DNA from: Wurfbainia villosa
Taxonomy: Eukaryota; Streptophyta; Magnoliopsida; Zingiberales; Zingiberaceae
Length of the DNA: 64,000 bases
Assembly: GCA_025175895.1 (NCBI GenBank)
Contig: CM046000.1
Location: 68,600,720-68,664,719, forward strand
Reading direction: 5' to 3'
The stretch's first letter is position 1, and every line of letters begins with the position of its first letter. Positions 33,529 through 46,232 of the stretch are shown here, piece by piece. Under the pieces are notes generated by a model. The model was not told the DNA's origin and did not search any database. It saw only the letters and a program-made list of their open reading frames with translations. Position numbers and translations under genes: made by a program.

Positions 33529-35873
33529 TGTTAGGGCAATCAACCCATGTGATGTGGTTTTGATGTGTATGGCAAAGGGTTTAAGTTAGGTTGTTATGGA
33601 TTTGATATGTGCGTTGAAGTCATGCAAGACTTAGTAATTCACACATGGATGGCTTGACGATAGCATTGACAAGATTCACCATCTCATGACTCGGTCCTTG
33701 AGTCGGTGAAAGATAGCATTGCGAAAGCCGCATGCTTGGTGCATCCGAGGGATCGCCGAACGAGGAGCATTGGAGTGAAGCCGAAGGAAGTAGACTTCAG
33801 GGTGAGACACAAAGGATGGTGATGCGAAGCCGTGCACTTGGTGTTGGATCAAAGAGGATCGCTAGAGGGGGTGAATAGCGATAAAACCTTTTTTTTGTTC
33901 ATTCATTAAAACCCAAGTATATAATTAATTGCAGCAGAAAGATAAGCAATAAATAAAGGAGACAAATATTTTTACTTGGTTCGTAGCCTTCGGCTACTAC
34001 TCCAAGGCCCTAGTGGTCCTTAACCACGCACAGAGGGCAAAACACTAAAGAACTCCTCCTCGTTAGAGGTAAGAGTTAATTGTTACAAATAAAAGCAAAA
34101 AGTTTGAGGTAGAGGAACACTCCCCCTCTCCTTGTTATGATAAAAGCTCCGATATTTAAAAGTAATGAACTGAAATAAACAACTTAAACTGAAGTAATAA
34201 AAAGAAAACAATTAAACCTAGACGTCGGAGAAGAAGCAATTCGTTGTCGGAAAGTTCTATCTTGGCGGAGGCTTTTGGAAGCTTAAAATTGATGAAGAAA
34301 CCCTAAGATTGACCCTCCTTTTATAGCCTTTGAGCCCCTTTTCGAGAGGAACTTCACCCAATAGAGTTTTGGCACATGGCTCCTTGAAAAATGGTGATAA
34401 GGCTTGACTCCTCGAGGCTGATCCTTGACCATCAGTCGACTGATGGCCATCATCAGTTGACAGATGGTAGCATCCGTCGAATGCTAACCTCTGGCAGTCG
34501 ACTGTTGGATGGCAGTCGAGTTCTTCCAAGCTGGCAGTCGACTGATGCTAGCTGCAAAGCAAAGTTAGCTTAACAAAAATATTATTTCGACGACCTCCGA
34601 CTGTCCGATCTCGACCTAGACCACCTATAGGATGTCTTTGGTCAGATCTACGGTTAAGATCATCCCCGTAAAGAGGATACGACCTCACTTACTCTCGCAC
34701 ACACACGAGCTTACCTCAATACTTACTGTGTTGCTTTCGCTTCTGGCCTTCCACTCGATTCCTTTGGCTCCCTCCAAAGTCACTCGAGTGTCGCCCGACC
34801 ACCGGGGCTTCCTCCGAGTGTCACTAGCCTTCAGCTCCAGCTATAGCAATTTTCTGCACACTCGATTCAGCTCGTGAGATAACGGCATGAGCTTAACTTT
34901 ATATCGTTTGCTATAATCAAAACTCAGGTTCGACTTAGGTGCCTACTGCACCAACACTTGGCACATCTCGAGGGATGTGGTCGAACGAAGAGAACTTCAA
35001 AGGTGAGGGACTCTAAGGAAAGATGAGAGTAACCGATTGTAACCCGGGATGGGGTAGCTCTTAGGTGAACTTGGCCAATTGGCTAAGTATCAGATGGGTT
35101 TTCCCGACACCAGTCGACTGCTATAGGTAGAAGTCAACTGATCCAAGTCGACTGGAGAATCGACTGGTGTTCTAGTCAAAGTTCTGGTCGAACAGTCGAC
35201 TGTCAGCTTGTGGCAGTCGACTACTAGCTCCATCAGTCGACTGCCAAGTGCAGCAATCGACTGATGTCAAGGGTTTTGGGCACAAAATGTTGGAGAGTCG
35301 ACTGCTTGCTTCGAGCAGTCGATTGTTGATTCCATCAGTCGACTGATGGGAAGATCAGTCGACTGGGAGCCATTGGTTAAAATCCAACATGGATGAAGCT
35401 GTTAGAGGGCAACGGCTACAGCAGTAGTCGACTGATCGGGGCATCAGTCGACTGCCACTGGCTCAATGGGAAGAATGGCCCCTTCCCTATAAGAAGAGGC
35501 CTTTGCACACTTGGGGAACCTAATGCTTGAACTACAAACATACTCCCAAGTGCCTAAATGTTTTCTACTCTTCTTACTTGCTCTTATTTCCATTCTATTG
35601 TAAGAAGAAAGATCTTGTGTAAGAAAGGTTACCTCCACCTTGCTTGGTGCCAAGGAGAGAATAGTGAATTGGTTAAGGCATGATTCACCTTGGAACGAAT
35701 TGGGTCGTGGATTAGCGGCAAGGATTGTGAACCACATTATGACTTCTTGTTAGCATTTGTGGTTTCCTTTACTTCTTGCATTTACTTTATTGTCTTAGAT
35801 TTTATTGTTCGTCCACCGTACGACGATTAAGGGCTATTCACCCCCCTCTAGCCGGCTACTGATCCTCCAACAA
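33529..35873 (+). repeat. 5' LTR of Sirevirus element E, split by solo LTR S3
   Basis: Starts TGTTAGGGCAATCAACCC and ends CTGATCCTCCAACA just before a PBS. Without S3 and one CTTGG copy it is about 1225 bp. U3 at 35100-35460 holds about ten CAGTCGACTG motifs, perfect or with one or two changes, then TATAAGAA at 35488-35495. The U5 end carries CACCCCCCTCTAGCC, common in plant Sirevirus LTRs. Confidence 0.85.
33842..34956 (-). repeat. Solo LTR S3 (Sirevirus type), reverse
   Basis: 1115 bp flanked by CTTGG at 33837-33841 and 34957-34961. The plus strand starts TGTTGGATCAAAG with GCTAGAGGGGGTGAATAGC, the complement of the U5 end, so the LTR points left. Palindromic motifs at 34433-34550 lie upstream of its TATA box (complement of 34318-34325). 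No internal sequence is present. Confidence 0.9.
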
Positions 35874-35875
35874 GT

Positions 35876-35890
35876 GGGATCAGAGCGAGG
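35876..35890 (+). other. Primer binding site of Sirevirus E
   Basis: TGGGATCAGAGCGAG, two bases after the LTR, matches the Met-tRNA PBS with one change (G for T at the fourth base). Confidence 0.75.
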
Positions 35891-35928
35891 ATATTATCGC
35901 CAGATTCACCGTCGCACAATCATCGACA

Positions 35929-37061
35929 ATGGTCGCCTCAAACATCCATCCACCTAAGTTCGAGGGAGAATTCACATGGTGGAAGAAGCGGATGGAGGTA
36001 TTCTTCAAAACTGACTTGGATATAATGTTAATTATGGAAAACGGTTTTGAGTTACCTAGGGATGAAGAAGGGGAGCCACTAGAGAAATCGAGATGGACGA
36101 AGAAGCAAAGGGAGGAGCACTCAGCGAATTCAAAGGCCAAGCACCATTTATTCAATGTGCTTCCTCAATAAGAGATAAACCGGATAGGAGAATGTTCAAG
36201 TGCCAAGGAGATGTGGGAGAGATTGATTGAGCTTCATGAATGCATTTCCGAGGCTAAGCATGCAAGAAGGGGCATTCTCCGTTCACAATTAAGCAACATA
36301 AAATTAAAAAATAGAGAAAAAGTACTTTCTTTACATTCTCAATTTAAGGAAATCATAATCGGTTTATCAAGTGTAGGAGAGAAGCTATCGAACTGGGACA
36401 TGATAATGAAGGCTATAGATGCATTCCCTCGGTCTTCAAAGTGGAGCTCAATAGTGGACTCCTTCTACATCTCCAAGAAACTAGAGGTAAGTACTCTAGA
36501 GGAATTCTTTTTTACTATGGAATTGCATGAAACACGACTTGAAAGCATAATAGAAGAGCCAAGGAGTCAATCAAGGGGAGTAGCACTCATAGCCGAGAAG
36601 GGAAAGAAAAAGAAAGTGATGCCACCCTCCTCATCCGATGAAGATTCATCTTCCTCATCAATGGATAGCAATGAGGAAGCATATATGGTAAGGAAGGTAA
36701 GGCGTGCATTGAAAAATTTTAAATTTAACAAATCTAATGATAAGAGGAGAAGGCCAAGAAGGAAAATTATATGCTATAATTGCCAAGGAGAGGGACACAT
36801 AAGAGATGAGTGCCCTTTATTGAACAAGAGCAAAGAAGAAAGGAAGAAGCATGACAAGAAGAAAGAAGAAAAGAAGAAGGAAAAGAAGACAAAGTCTCAC
36901 AACCTAAAAGCGGTGACATGGGATGATCCATCATCTTCCTCGGAGGAAGATCAAGCCTTCACAAGTCTTGCCTTAATAGGAATAGATGATTTGGACTCCC
37001 CCTCCTCCGAGGAAGAAGAAAGAAGCACTAGCAAGGAGGAGAGCTCGAGTGAAGGGGGAGC
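35929..37061 (+). pseudogene. Sirevirus E Gag (split; continues at 54362)
   Basis: The ATG at 35929 gives MVASNIHPPKFEGEFTWWKK, the Sirevirus Gag N-terminus (DUF4219/UBN2-like), then EMWERLIELHE and LSSVGEKLSNWDM. A single in-frame TAA at 36169 replaces a Gln codon; the frame is otherwise continuous. A serine/acidic stretch precedes the zinc knuckle CYNCQGEGHIRDEC (36771-36812), followed by a Lys/Glu-rich tail. At 37062 the LTR of A2 interrupts it, with GGAGC as duplication. The frame resumes at 54367 with a Ser-rich stretch and EGDWVSK, and is cut again at 54467. No pol of E lies in the window. Confidence 0.85.
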
Positions 37062-38898
37062 TGTTGGGATGTATACTGAAAAAAGTCTATCTTTTGTATG
37101 AATATCTTTATTTTTGAAATAAGAATCACATGATTATTGTTTGCATATTTTTATGGTTATGCATATTGTCTAATACATTACATTGTAGATAACATGGTGT
37201 GTGGTATCACACGGGACATCATGTTATCAGCTCCTTGTAAAGTATAAGTATAAGCTCACAACCGAGATGGCTTTGAACAAACCATTGGTATGGTTGTAGT
37301 GTGATTTGGTATTGGTTTGTCTTGACCATAAAATCACACTAGTACACTTTGTGTGTATTGAGCAGGACCGACTTAGAGGTGATTCGATTTATTGTTCACT
37401 ACATAATCGAATCGGACCTCGGATATTATATTGTACATACTCTTAATCCCGATATAATAACGGGCACATATACTTAGTATTCATTTCTTTGATTTACCAA
37501 TGGGCTAGATTTATAGATTAAATCGATAGGCTCAATAAGTTGGGAAATCATATTATTTATATGGTATGTCGTTGATTATAGGAGGAAATCATGTCGTATA
37601 TATTAGGATGATGATGTCCCCTTGAGGAGCTCATAAGGTTCATCATGTAAACCCTGCAGGTGGACTTGGTCCGACATGATGAAAAGATTAAGTGGTACTA
37701 CTCATGGAGTTAGATGTTGATTAATTAATGGTCAGTAAATTAATTAATCGACGGGCATTCGAGATCTTAAATATGGGGAGAAAATGTACATATAATATAT
37801 GGAGCCCATATTAACTTATAGGGGTTGGTGAGGTAGATCAATGATAATCCTTTAGTGGATTGGATTATCATTAATGGATCGGACTTTATGTGGGCTTGAT
37901 CCATTGGGTAGCCAAGATCCAACTCCTCCTCATGGTCCCTATTGTAGCCTATTAATACCTCATGAAGCCTAGATCCAATGGATGGAAACAAAACTCTAGA
38001 TCCAAAGATAGAGATTAAATCTCTAGATCCGACGGTTGAGATTAAATCTCTAGATCCAACGGTTGAGATTAAATCCCTAGAACCAATGGTGGAGATTAAA
38101 ACAAGGCTTATCCCTAAACTCTATAAAAGGAGCCTTTAGGGTTGGCGTGGAGGATAATCAAGGGAAGCAAGGGTGTTAGGAGTTGGCGGCAAGAGGTTGG
38201 AGCTAGGGTTTGGACTTTGGCGGCACCAAATAAGGAAATTCTTTTCTTATCTTCTTCTTCTCCATTGGTGGTCCATGTCCATACATCCCCTATCCTCCCT
38301 TGGCCAACATCAAAACCCAGCTCTCCTCTTCTCCTTGGCCGGTGGAACCAAGGCTTAGGGTCCTCCCATGGAGCTTTGGCCGACATTCATCTTTTCTCCC
38401 TTCTCCTTGTTGGCCGGCGGCAAGCAACTTGCTTGTTGCTTGTTGGTTGGCTAAAGGAAGGAAAAGAGTCTTGTTTCTATTCTTCCTCTTGCTTGGAACG
38501 AGCTTGGAACGATGTCCGAAAGGAGGAAGGTCATACAATAGAAGATCGAGAGGTATAACACTTATCTATCTTCATATGTTACATGTTTGTAATTGTTTTT
38601 CAATTATATATGCATGATATATTCTGTTTTGTGACTAATATAACTTGGACCCCGAACATAAATACAAAAGTCGGCGATCCGTACATCGTCTATTCCGTGG
38701 CTACTCGTAGAAGAGAGGTTGGTCGCTTGAACAACAAGTTTGTTCAAGTGACTACTCTAATCGAATAGCACGACGATGACAAGGTTGTTTGGGCAATCTC
38801 TCTTGTCAAGGATAAAATTTTTTACCCGGGGACATAGAAGGGATCGCCATGAACAAGCGACTGAGTTGAAGTGGGAAGCGAAATTTCCCCTCCCAACA
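37062..38898 (+). repeat. 5' LTR of A2
   Basis: 1837 bp, TGTTGGGATG to CCCTCCCAACA. Four 27-bp-type units at about 37990-38101 precede TATAAAAG (38122-38129). Open frames at 38114-38617 on both strands recur in the 3' LTR and are not genes. Confidence 0.92.
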
Positions 38899-38900
38899 TG

Positions 38901-38917
38901 TGGTATCAGAGCCACGG
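38901..38917 (+). other. Primer binding site of A2
   Basis: TGGTATCAGAGCCACGG two bases after the 5' LTR; identical to the PBS of A. Confidence 0.9.
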
Positions 38918-39961
38918 TTTCCAGTTTTGTGTGTTTAGGATTCGGTTACTCTTATGCATTTTTCATATATTATATGTGCCTAATAATAGTAGGATATGCG
39001 TAGGTTAACTCTTTGGTTGCAGGCATAAGGTCCGACTATTATGGCCACATGTGTTTATGTGATTGTATGTGTGTAATTGTATATTTTGTTGAATCCTCGG
39101 GGTTGACGAGGCTAGTATTTAATTTTTTGTAAATTAGATATGGCATTGTTTAGCCACTTTTTTTTATTTTAGTTTACTTTTGATCTAGATTTCATGTACA
39201 CTCCCTCATGGAGTATAGGATCGATGGATGTAAATTAAAATAGTTTTTAGTCTCGGCTCGGATCTCTGGATGGCTCGTACATGGCGAGGGAGGAGCGGAC
39301 GAGATGGCGATGCGACGGGAGACATATTGAAGACAAAAGGCATAATAGTTAGAAAATAATTTATTTTTCATATTTATTACTTATTGTTTGATATGCATGT
39401 CGTAGGCTAGAAAATTTCTCAATTTCAAATTACTAAGTGGGAGAGGGAAATTTTTATAAATTCCCACGGCCTCCATTACGATTTGACAAGTGATGCAAAC
39501 AAACTTGCGCGTCGGCTCTGAGTGCCTTCCTCCCCATCGGATGAGTTTGTTTGTGGATCACAAGGTCGAATATGGTTATAGGAAATTATTAAGGAGCGTG
39601 TGTACTTTCCCATCGGAAGGCACATAACCCGAGATAATTACCTTGGTACCGAGTAATGGTGAACACTTAGATACAAATATAAGTATCCTCCCCATCGGAG
39701 TCACTACTTTTATTTGTAGGGCCAAAGAGGAACCAACTATTAATTTTACTTGTCAAAAAGTTAGGTTGACAAGATAGTAAAATTATTGGGTAAAACCTCC
39801 TCTTACAAATGTAGAATTCGTATATGTCCACACTAACGTGGCATACGATATTCTCGGTGTTTTGAGGTGTTGGTTGATTTTAAAATTTTATTGTTTGAGG
39901 AATCAATAATTTTTTGAAATCTAATGTTTTGATCTATGTGATTCTTAGGTTTTCTTTCAAA
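38918..39961 (+). other. Untranslated leader of A2
   Basis: Homologous to the leader of A. The CCTCGGGGTTGACGAGG inverted repeat is at 39095-39111 and the ACTCC/GGAGT stem lies near 39202. No coding frame. Confidence 0.6.
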
Positions 39962-41722
39962 ATGACTTTCAACCCGCTTGCTGTGATATTGAAAGAGAAT
40001 AAACTTACTAGACCCAACTATGTTGATTGGAAGAGGAATCTAGACATTGTCTTGACTGCTGAGGAATACAAATATGTACTTTTCGAAGAGTGCCCCCCTA
40101 AGCCTGTGGATGATTCTGGGGAAAAGGAGAAAGAGAGTTATAAGAAGTGGATAAAGGCTGATGAGATGGCGTGGTGTTATATTTTGGCATCTATATTAAA
40201 TGTACTTCAACATTAGCATCAAGCCATGCCCACTGCTTATGACATGATGCTCAATCTCAAAGAGCTTTTCGGACACCAGAATCGGGATGTTAGGCAAGAA
40301 GCTATGAGGAACTTGATGACTACCACCATGATCGAGGGAACACCCGTAAGGGATCATGTTCTCAAGATGATGGCTCATTTGAATGAGTTGGAAGTCCTTG
40401 GAGCTGAGATCGATGGGGAAACCCAAGTCGATATCATTCTCTAGTCTCTACCTAGGAGTTTTGAGCAGTTTCGCCTGAACTACAACATGAACAAAAGGTT
40501 GTATTCGTTGGTGGAGCTTCTGACAGAACTCCAGGCAGTAGAGGGGATATTTCGTCAGAGTGCTCAGGCACATGCTATGGTGACCCAAAAGGTTTCTACT
40601 TCTAAGCCGAAAGGTAAGAAGAAGAAGAAACAAACTGGGGAAAAGGAGGTGGGAGGAACTCAGGGAGGAGTGAAGAAGCCGAAAGGCAAGTGCTTCACTT
40701 GTAAGCAGACTAGACACTGGAAGAAGGACTGCCCCAATCGCAAGCAGAACAAAGGTATATCTTTTGGTCTAGTCGTTGAAACATGTTTAGCGGTGTTATC
40801 TACCGACACCTGGTGTGTAGATACGGGAGCCACTGATCATGTTTACAATACTTTACAGGGGTTCCAGGAAACCAGACAACTGACTGAGGGGGAGATTATC
40901 GTGTACTTGGGCAATGCCACGAAGGTTGCGGTTGTTGCAGTGGGAGACGTTAATTTATCTTTTGAGAAAAATAAAGTTTTAGTTCTTAAGAATTGCCTTT
41001 ATGTACCTTTATTTAGAAATAACTTAATTTCGGTTTCTAAATTGTTTATGAATGTATATTCTATTTCTTTTAATGACAGAGTTGTTATAAAAAGGAATAG
41101 GGACATTATTTGTTCAAGTGCATTGATAAGAAATCTATACACACTTGAACCAAAAACTCTCACGATGCAAATAGAAGTTAATAACTCATCTTCTAATTCC
41201 AATAAGAGAAAAGAACCTTTGAAGATGAACCAAACATATCTTTGGCATCTTAAGCTTGGTCATATTAACCTAAGCATAATTCAAAGGTTGATAGCTAATG
41301 GACCTTTGGGTTCATTAGTGGTGGAAGATTTCCCAACCTGCGAATCTTGCTTGGAGGGTAAAATGACCAAGAGGCCTTTTAAGGCCAAGGGGTATAGAGC
41401 CAAAGATGTGTTAGAATTGGTTCATTCTGAATTGTGTGGTCCTATGTCTATCCAGGCTAGAGGTGATTTTGAGTATTTCGTCTCTTTTATAGACGATTAT
41501 TCAAGATATGGATACATTTACTTCATGCACCACAAGTCTGAATGCTTTGACAAGTTCAAAGAATTCAAGGTTGATGTGGAGAAACATCAAGGTAAAAGTA
41601 TCAAGATACTACGATCTGATCATGGTGATGAGTACCTCTTGGGAGAGTTTAGGAATTACTTTCCGAGGCTGGGGTTCAATCCCAATTATCTACACCTGGC
41701 ACACCCCAGTAGAATGGTGTAG
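39962..41722 (+). pseudogene. Gag, protease and integrase start of A2
   Basis: One frame from ATG 39962 (MTFNPLAVILKENKL) to 41722, broken only by TAG at 40214 and 40442, each where A has a Gln codon. The Gag core is followed by a basic tract and a complete CCHC knuckle (CFTCKQTRHWKKDC). The protease has DTGATDH at 40820. The integrase zinc-binding region reads LWHLKLGHINLS with CESC. The first catalytic Asp is changed: HSELCGP has Glu (41429-41431) where A and A4 have HSDLCGP. The second, LRSDHGDEY, is present. A frameshift near 41665 ends the frame before the catalytic Glu. Confidence 0.9.
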
Positions 41723-43059
41723 CAGAGCGAAGGAATAGGACTCTTATGGAGATGGTTAGATCGATAATGAGTTATTCTGAGTTGCCAAATTCGTTCTGAG
41801 GATATGCTCTAGATATGATCATGTACATTCTGAACTTGGTTCCATCTAAATTAGTGCCTTCTACTCCCATAGAATTATGGACTGGGCGAAAGCCCAGTCT
41901 AAGACATATTCGGATTTGGGGGAGTCCAACACATGTTCTGAAGGCAGATACTGGTAAGTTGGAACCTCGTACAAAAGTATGAATGTTCGTTGGCTATCCT
42001 AGAAAAATGAAAGGTTGTTTGTTTTATAGTCCTAGAAATCAGAGGGTGATCGTTAGCACGAATGCCAGATTTCTAGAGGAAGACTATGTGATGAACACAA
42101 GTCCATGAGTAAGATTGTTCTGGAAGAAATAAAAGGGGAAGTCACTTCTTCAGTACCACCGGTACAAGAGGATATACCATAAGTCACTGCACCGCGTGTC
42201 ACAGAGGATACTCAGGTGATACCTCGTCGTAGTGGGAGGGTTATGAGATAGCCTGATAGATTCATGTTCTTGGGAGAATCTTCTAATTTGGTCCTTGGCG
42301 AACATGAACCTGATCCCTGGATATATGACGAGGCAATCCAAGATAAAGATGCAACATCTTGGCAATGTGTAATGAATACTGAGATTGAATCTATGGATTC
42401 AAATCAGGTCTGGGAGCTAGTGGAACCACACGATGGTGTAAAAACCATTAGATGCAAGTGGATCTACAAAAGCAAGAGAGGAATAGACGGGAAGGTTGAG
42501 ACCTTCAAAGCGAGGCTTGTTGCGATGGGGTATACTCAAAAAGAGGGTATCGATTATGAGGAGACCTTTTCGCCGGTAGCCATGCTTAAGTCTATCCGGA
42601 TTCTCTTATGCATTGCAGCTCATATGGATTATGAGGTGTGATAGATGGATGTCAAGACAGCTTTCCTTAATGGAAGTCTTGAAGAAAACATCTTTATGAA
42701 GCAACCAGAGGGATTCATTGCGAAAGGCAAAGAGCATCTTGTATGTAAGCTTAATCGGTCCATTTATGGATTGAAGCAAGCATCGAGGTCTTGGAACATC
42801 CAATTTGATGAAGTAATCCAGTCTTATGGATTTATTCAAAGTCCGGATGAGTCTTGTGTATACAAGAGATGTGACGGAAATGTAGTGGTATTTCTTGTAC
42901 TATACGTAGATGACATTTTGTTGATTGGCAACAATATCAAGGTGTTATCAGACGTAAGGGTATGGTTCTCCAAACAGTTTGATATGAAGGACTTAGGAGA
43001 AGTGGGACACATCCTTGGGATAAAGGTCATAAGGGATCGCAGGAAAAGGATGTTGTTCT
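41723..43059 (+). pseudogene. Integrase end and RT of A2, cut by element D
   Basis: 41723-42263 is a run of broken integrase and linker pieces. 42264-42641 is open: [19 protein letters not shown], then the RT start with CKWIYKSKRG and [11 protein letters not shown], ending at TGA, which replaces the Trp of the EIWQMDVK motif. The same frame resumes at 42645 with [10 protein letters not shown] and reaches LYVDDILLIGN (YVDD at about 42904). At 43060 element D interrupts it, with GTTCT (43055-43059) duplicated as ATTCT at 51617-51621. Confidence 0.88.
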
Positions 43060-44418
43060 TGTAGGATATTTGAAGCCGCTAGAGCAGGGTGAATAGCGTA
43101 GAATTCATTTGTAGTTGGAATTCGATCGTGGTCGTCTCTACAATTTCGTTAGTACGTAGCGGAAATAGAAATAATACAATAACGAAATATGACAAACACA
43201 ACAAGAATACGAGTATGTAACGTGGTTCGGAACCGCACGGTTCCTATTCCACTGATCGAGCTCTACGAGCTCTAGTGATGCAAACACAACCACTAATAAA
43301 TACTCCTTCTCAGAATAATCCGGAGGCGGAGAAACCTCGTACAAGATGATTACAACAATAATCAAATAGATACAAGCAAATACGATAATGAAATACAAAT
43401 ACAAGTAAAGGAAAACACTTTATAAGAGATTTTGATTGCTTGATCTTTGATTGCCTTGAACTAGCTTTGAAGGACTGGAAAGCACCAACTTTTCCCTTCA
43501 ATTTCGCCCAAGAAAATTGCTGCCTTTTCCTTAATCACGAGCTCCTTTTATAGCTTCAACCTGTGCTGGAAAAGGTCGATCAGTTGACTGCTCGGGACCA
43601 TCAGTCGACTGATCACACTGTTGCTGTGAGACAACGGTGTAATCCACGCTGGAAAAATCCAATGGCTAGGACATCAGTCGACTGATGAAGCATCACTCGA
43701 CTGCTTGTCCCAGTGGTCGAGAGACTCTATTCTGTGCCCTAAAATTCGAGCACCAGTCGACTGATTATACGATCAGTCGACTGCTCATTCAATCAGTCGA
43801 CTGCCCACCTATGGCAGTCGACTGCTAGGGCAATTCCCACAGTCAAACCCTAGTTGACTATGCCAGTCGACTGCCACATGGCATCAGTCAACTGGCACAC
43901 TTCAAACATGAGGTTTTAACCCAAGTACGGTGTCCCCATACTTGCTAGACCACCCTTAGCCTAGACCTAAGTCTTCTAGCCACCTCCATCAGCCTCACGC
44001 CTCTTGGATCCCTCCAAGTCATCCATGACTTGTTCATCCATCGCGCTAGCCTTTAGGTGCTTCCATCAGCTATGTCATACTAACGGTGTCTACACTGCCA
44101 AGGCACATTGGACTTATGCCGCCAAGACTCCCGCTTTGACTTTACGCCGTAAATACCAAACCCCTTGGACTTCTCAAGTGCCAAGACTGAAGCTTGGACT
44201 TTCCCTTGCCAACCCATGTTGGACTTTCCATGCCAAGTACCCATGACTTGGACTTTCCTTGCCAAGACCCATGCTTGGACTTTTCCCAAATGCCAAGTGT
44301 CCTACTTGGACTTTCCCATGACAATCACATTGTCATATGTTTTTGTCGAAACATCAAAACATCACTCGAGTTAAACTTGAGTCCTGGTCAATCGTGACCT
44401 TGGCCAATTGCACCAACA
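43060..44418 (-). repeat. 3' LTR of element D
   Basis: 1359 bp. On the minus strand it starts TGTTGGTGCAATTGGCC and ends GGCTTCAAATATCCTACA. U3 carries multiple CAGTCGACTG motifs (plus-strand 43570-43900) just upstream of TATAAAAG (complement of 43545-43552). It matches the 5' LTR closely. Confidence 0.92.
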
Positions 44419-44637
44419 ATCTCCCCTTTTGTGATGTTTGACAAAAACCAAAGAAAACATTGAGTTAGAACACTAACTCAAATCCCTTACCAATTATCCC
44501 AAATTGGTAATCTTAAACATTCTCCAAATGTTCTCCCCCAAACATTCTCCCCCTTTTTGACTAACATCAAAAAGGTCTTCTCTTCAAGGAGGTCAATGTC
44601 TCATGTCCCAATGAAATCTTACAATCTCCCCCCTTGG
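44419..44637 (-). other. Polypurine tract and extra G-rich tracts of D
   Basis: Minus-strand AAAAGGGGAGAT directly precedes the LTR (complement of 44419-44430). Similar tracts recur inward: AAAAAGGGGGAGAATG (about 44543-44558), GGGGGAGAA (44531-44539) and CCAAGGGGGGAGATTG (44622-44637). Sireviruses are known for repeated PPT-like motifs at this position. Confidence 0.75.
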
Positions 44638-46232
44638 TCTAAAAATACCTAGGATGCCTACCATCTTCCTAGTGATAAGTCCCATATCACTCAAGAGAGA
44701 CAATCCTATACTCTCCCAATTTCAAAATTGGGTATGTGAAAAACTCATTTTTCCTTCCCATGAACCACCATCCATCATACCATGATGGATACCTCCCCCT
44801 AAAGGCTTGCTCCCCCTTAACCATTGCACCAACAATGTCTTTGGGAAATCCCTAAGCCAATAGGAACTCTGAACCATCAAAGATAAGGTTAGAAGTTCAA
44901 CATTGATCTTTCCAACACCTTAAATTTTATACAAACCCTAAACACCTCTCCAAATCCATAGCCAATGGATTTTCACCTTTTATAATGCTTTCCAAGGTAT
45001 ATCCTAGGGTTATGAGTGATTAGGGACCTTAACCACAGTTGAAATCGGGCTAAATAAACCTAGTTTTCCCGAAATTAGTATTGACAGTCGACTCTGTCAA
45101 CTACCAGTCGACTGATATGTCCATCGGACCGGTACGCGGCAATAGTTGAGTGATCGCCTGCAATCGAGTCCAAATCGCCCATCGGTCGGTACCGCGAAGC
45201 AATAGTCGGTGATCTTGCCTTCTGATCGATCGAGTCTAACGCTGCCCATCGATCATTGCCCTATAGAGGCAATGATCGATAATCAAAACCTGATTTTTAG
45301 ATATCAGACTTGACTTTTGGAAATTCATAAGTAATTCTACATAAATCAAAAAATCACGAAACTTGATACGTACATTACTTATCACACATACAATCGGTGA
45401 AAAATTTTGGAAAAATATTTTGACCATGAAAATAGGAGATTGGTACAAAGTTCAAAAACTATTAAAACTTTAAAGTTTTTGATCTACTTTGTATCAACTT
45501 CTACAATGATGATGGCTATCAAAAGATAGACTTCACCAAGGTTTTCTAAATTGATTTTAAAATGTTTTTGAAAACCTATTTTGAACCATGGTTTATTGGC
45601 CAAATATACATAACTTGTATATTAGCTTTCCTTATGATTCTTGGTGATGATTAAGATAAGTTTGAGTTCATCTAGATGCACTACCTATGCACCTTGAACC
45701 TAACTTATTATCCTAGCATCTCACATGTATCTAGGGTGTATAAATACACATACATGTCAATGTGATGTGAGATGTGGAGTTATTCTCCCTAAATTAGGGT
45801 TTCATGCATTTTTCTAAGGCAACTCTACTTGATTCCCTTATAAATGGGACTCTAAGTCATGCCATTATCCTTGAATCAATTTTAAACAATTAAATGCATG
45901 AAATTATCATGGCATAAATGATATCAATAATAACGCATGGCTAATGATGTCATGGCATATGATATGATCTAAAAACAAACATGACATCTAAAATAATCAT
46001 AACCAATGACATGACATGTTATATGATAAGATGAAATTCCATGTCATGATATAGCAATTTTCATATACCAATACATTAATACAAATACACACTCAAACAC
46101 ACATGATTTTCACAAACATAAATTTCATTCAATTTAAAAAGATTTCAGTTTCATACATCCAAAATAGAGATTTGATATGCTCAATTTCACTACAAAAATT
46201 GAAAAACAAACAAAATCTAACATCCTCTAGAT
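44638..46232 (-). other. Noncoding 3' region of element D
   Basis: About 1.6 kb, downstream of the second gene in element orientation. No open frame has a recognisable domain. AT-rich with some short repeats (ATGACATG variants, 45950-46030). Two CAGTCGACT-type motifs sit at 45085-45116, beside a GC-richer patch with several CGATCGA palindromes (45117-45285). Confidence 0.55.

Noticed and set aside
38114..38617. Open frames up to 138 codons, repeated at 53527-54021
   Set aside because: Part of the A2 LTR; both strands open because of composition, no domain.
45117..45285. GC-richer patch with CGATCGA palindromes considered as a separate inserted LTR
   Set aside because: No TG...CA termini or target duplication; it seems to be part of the 3' noncoding region of D with decayed palindromic motifs.
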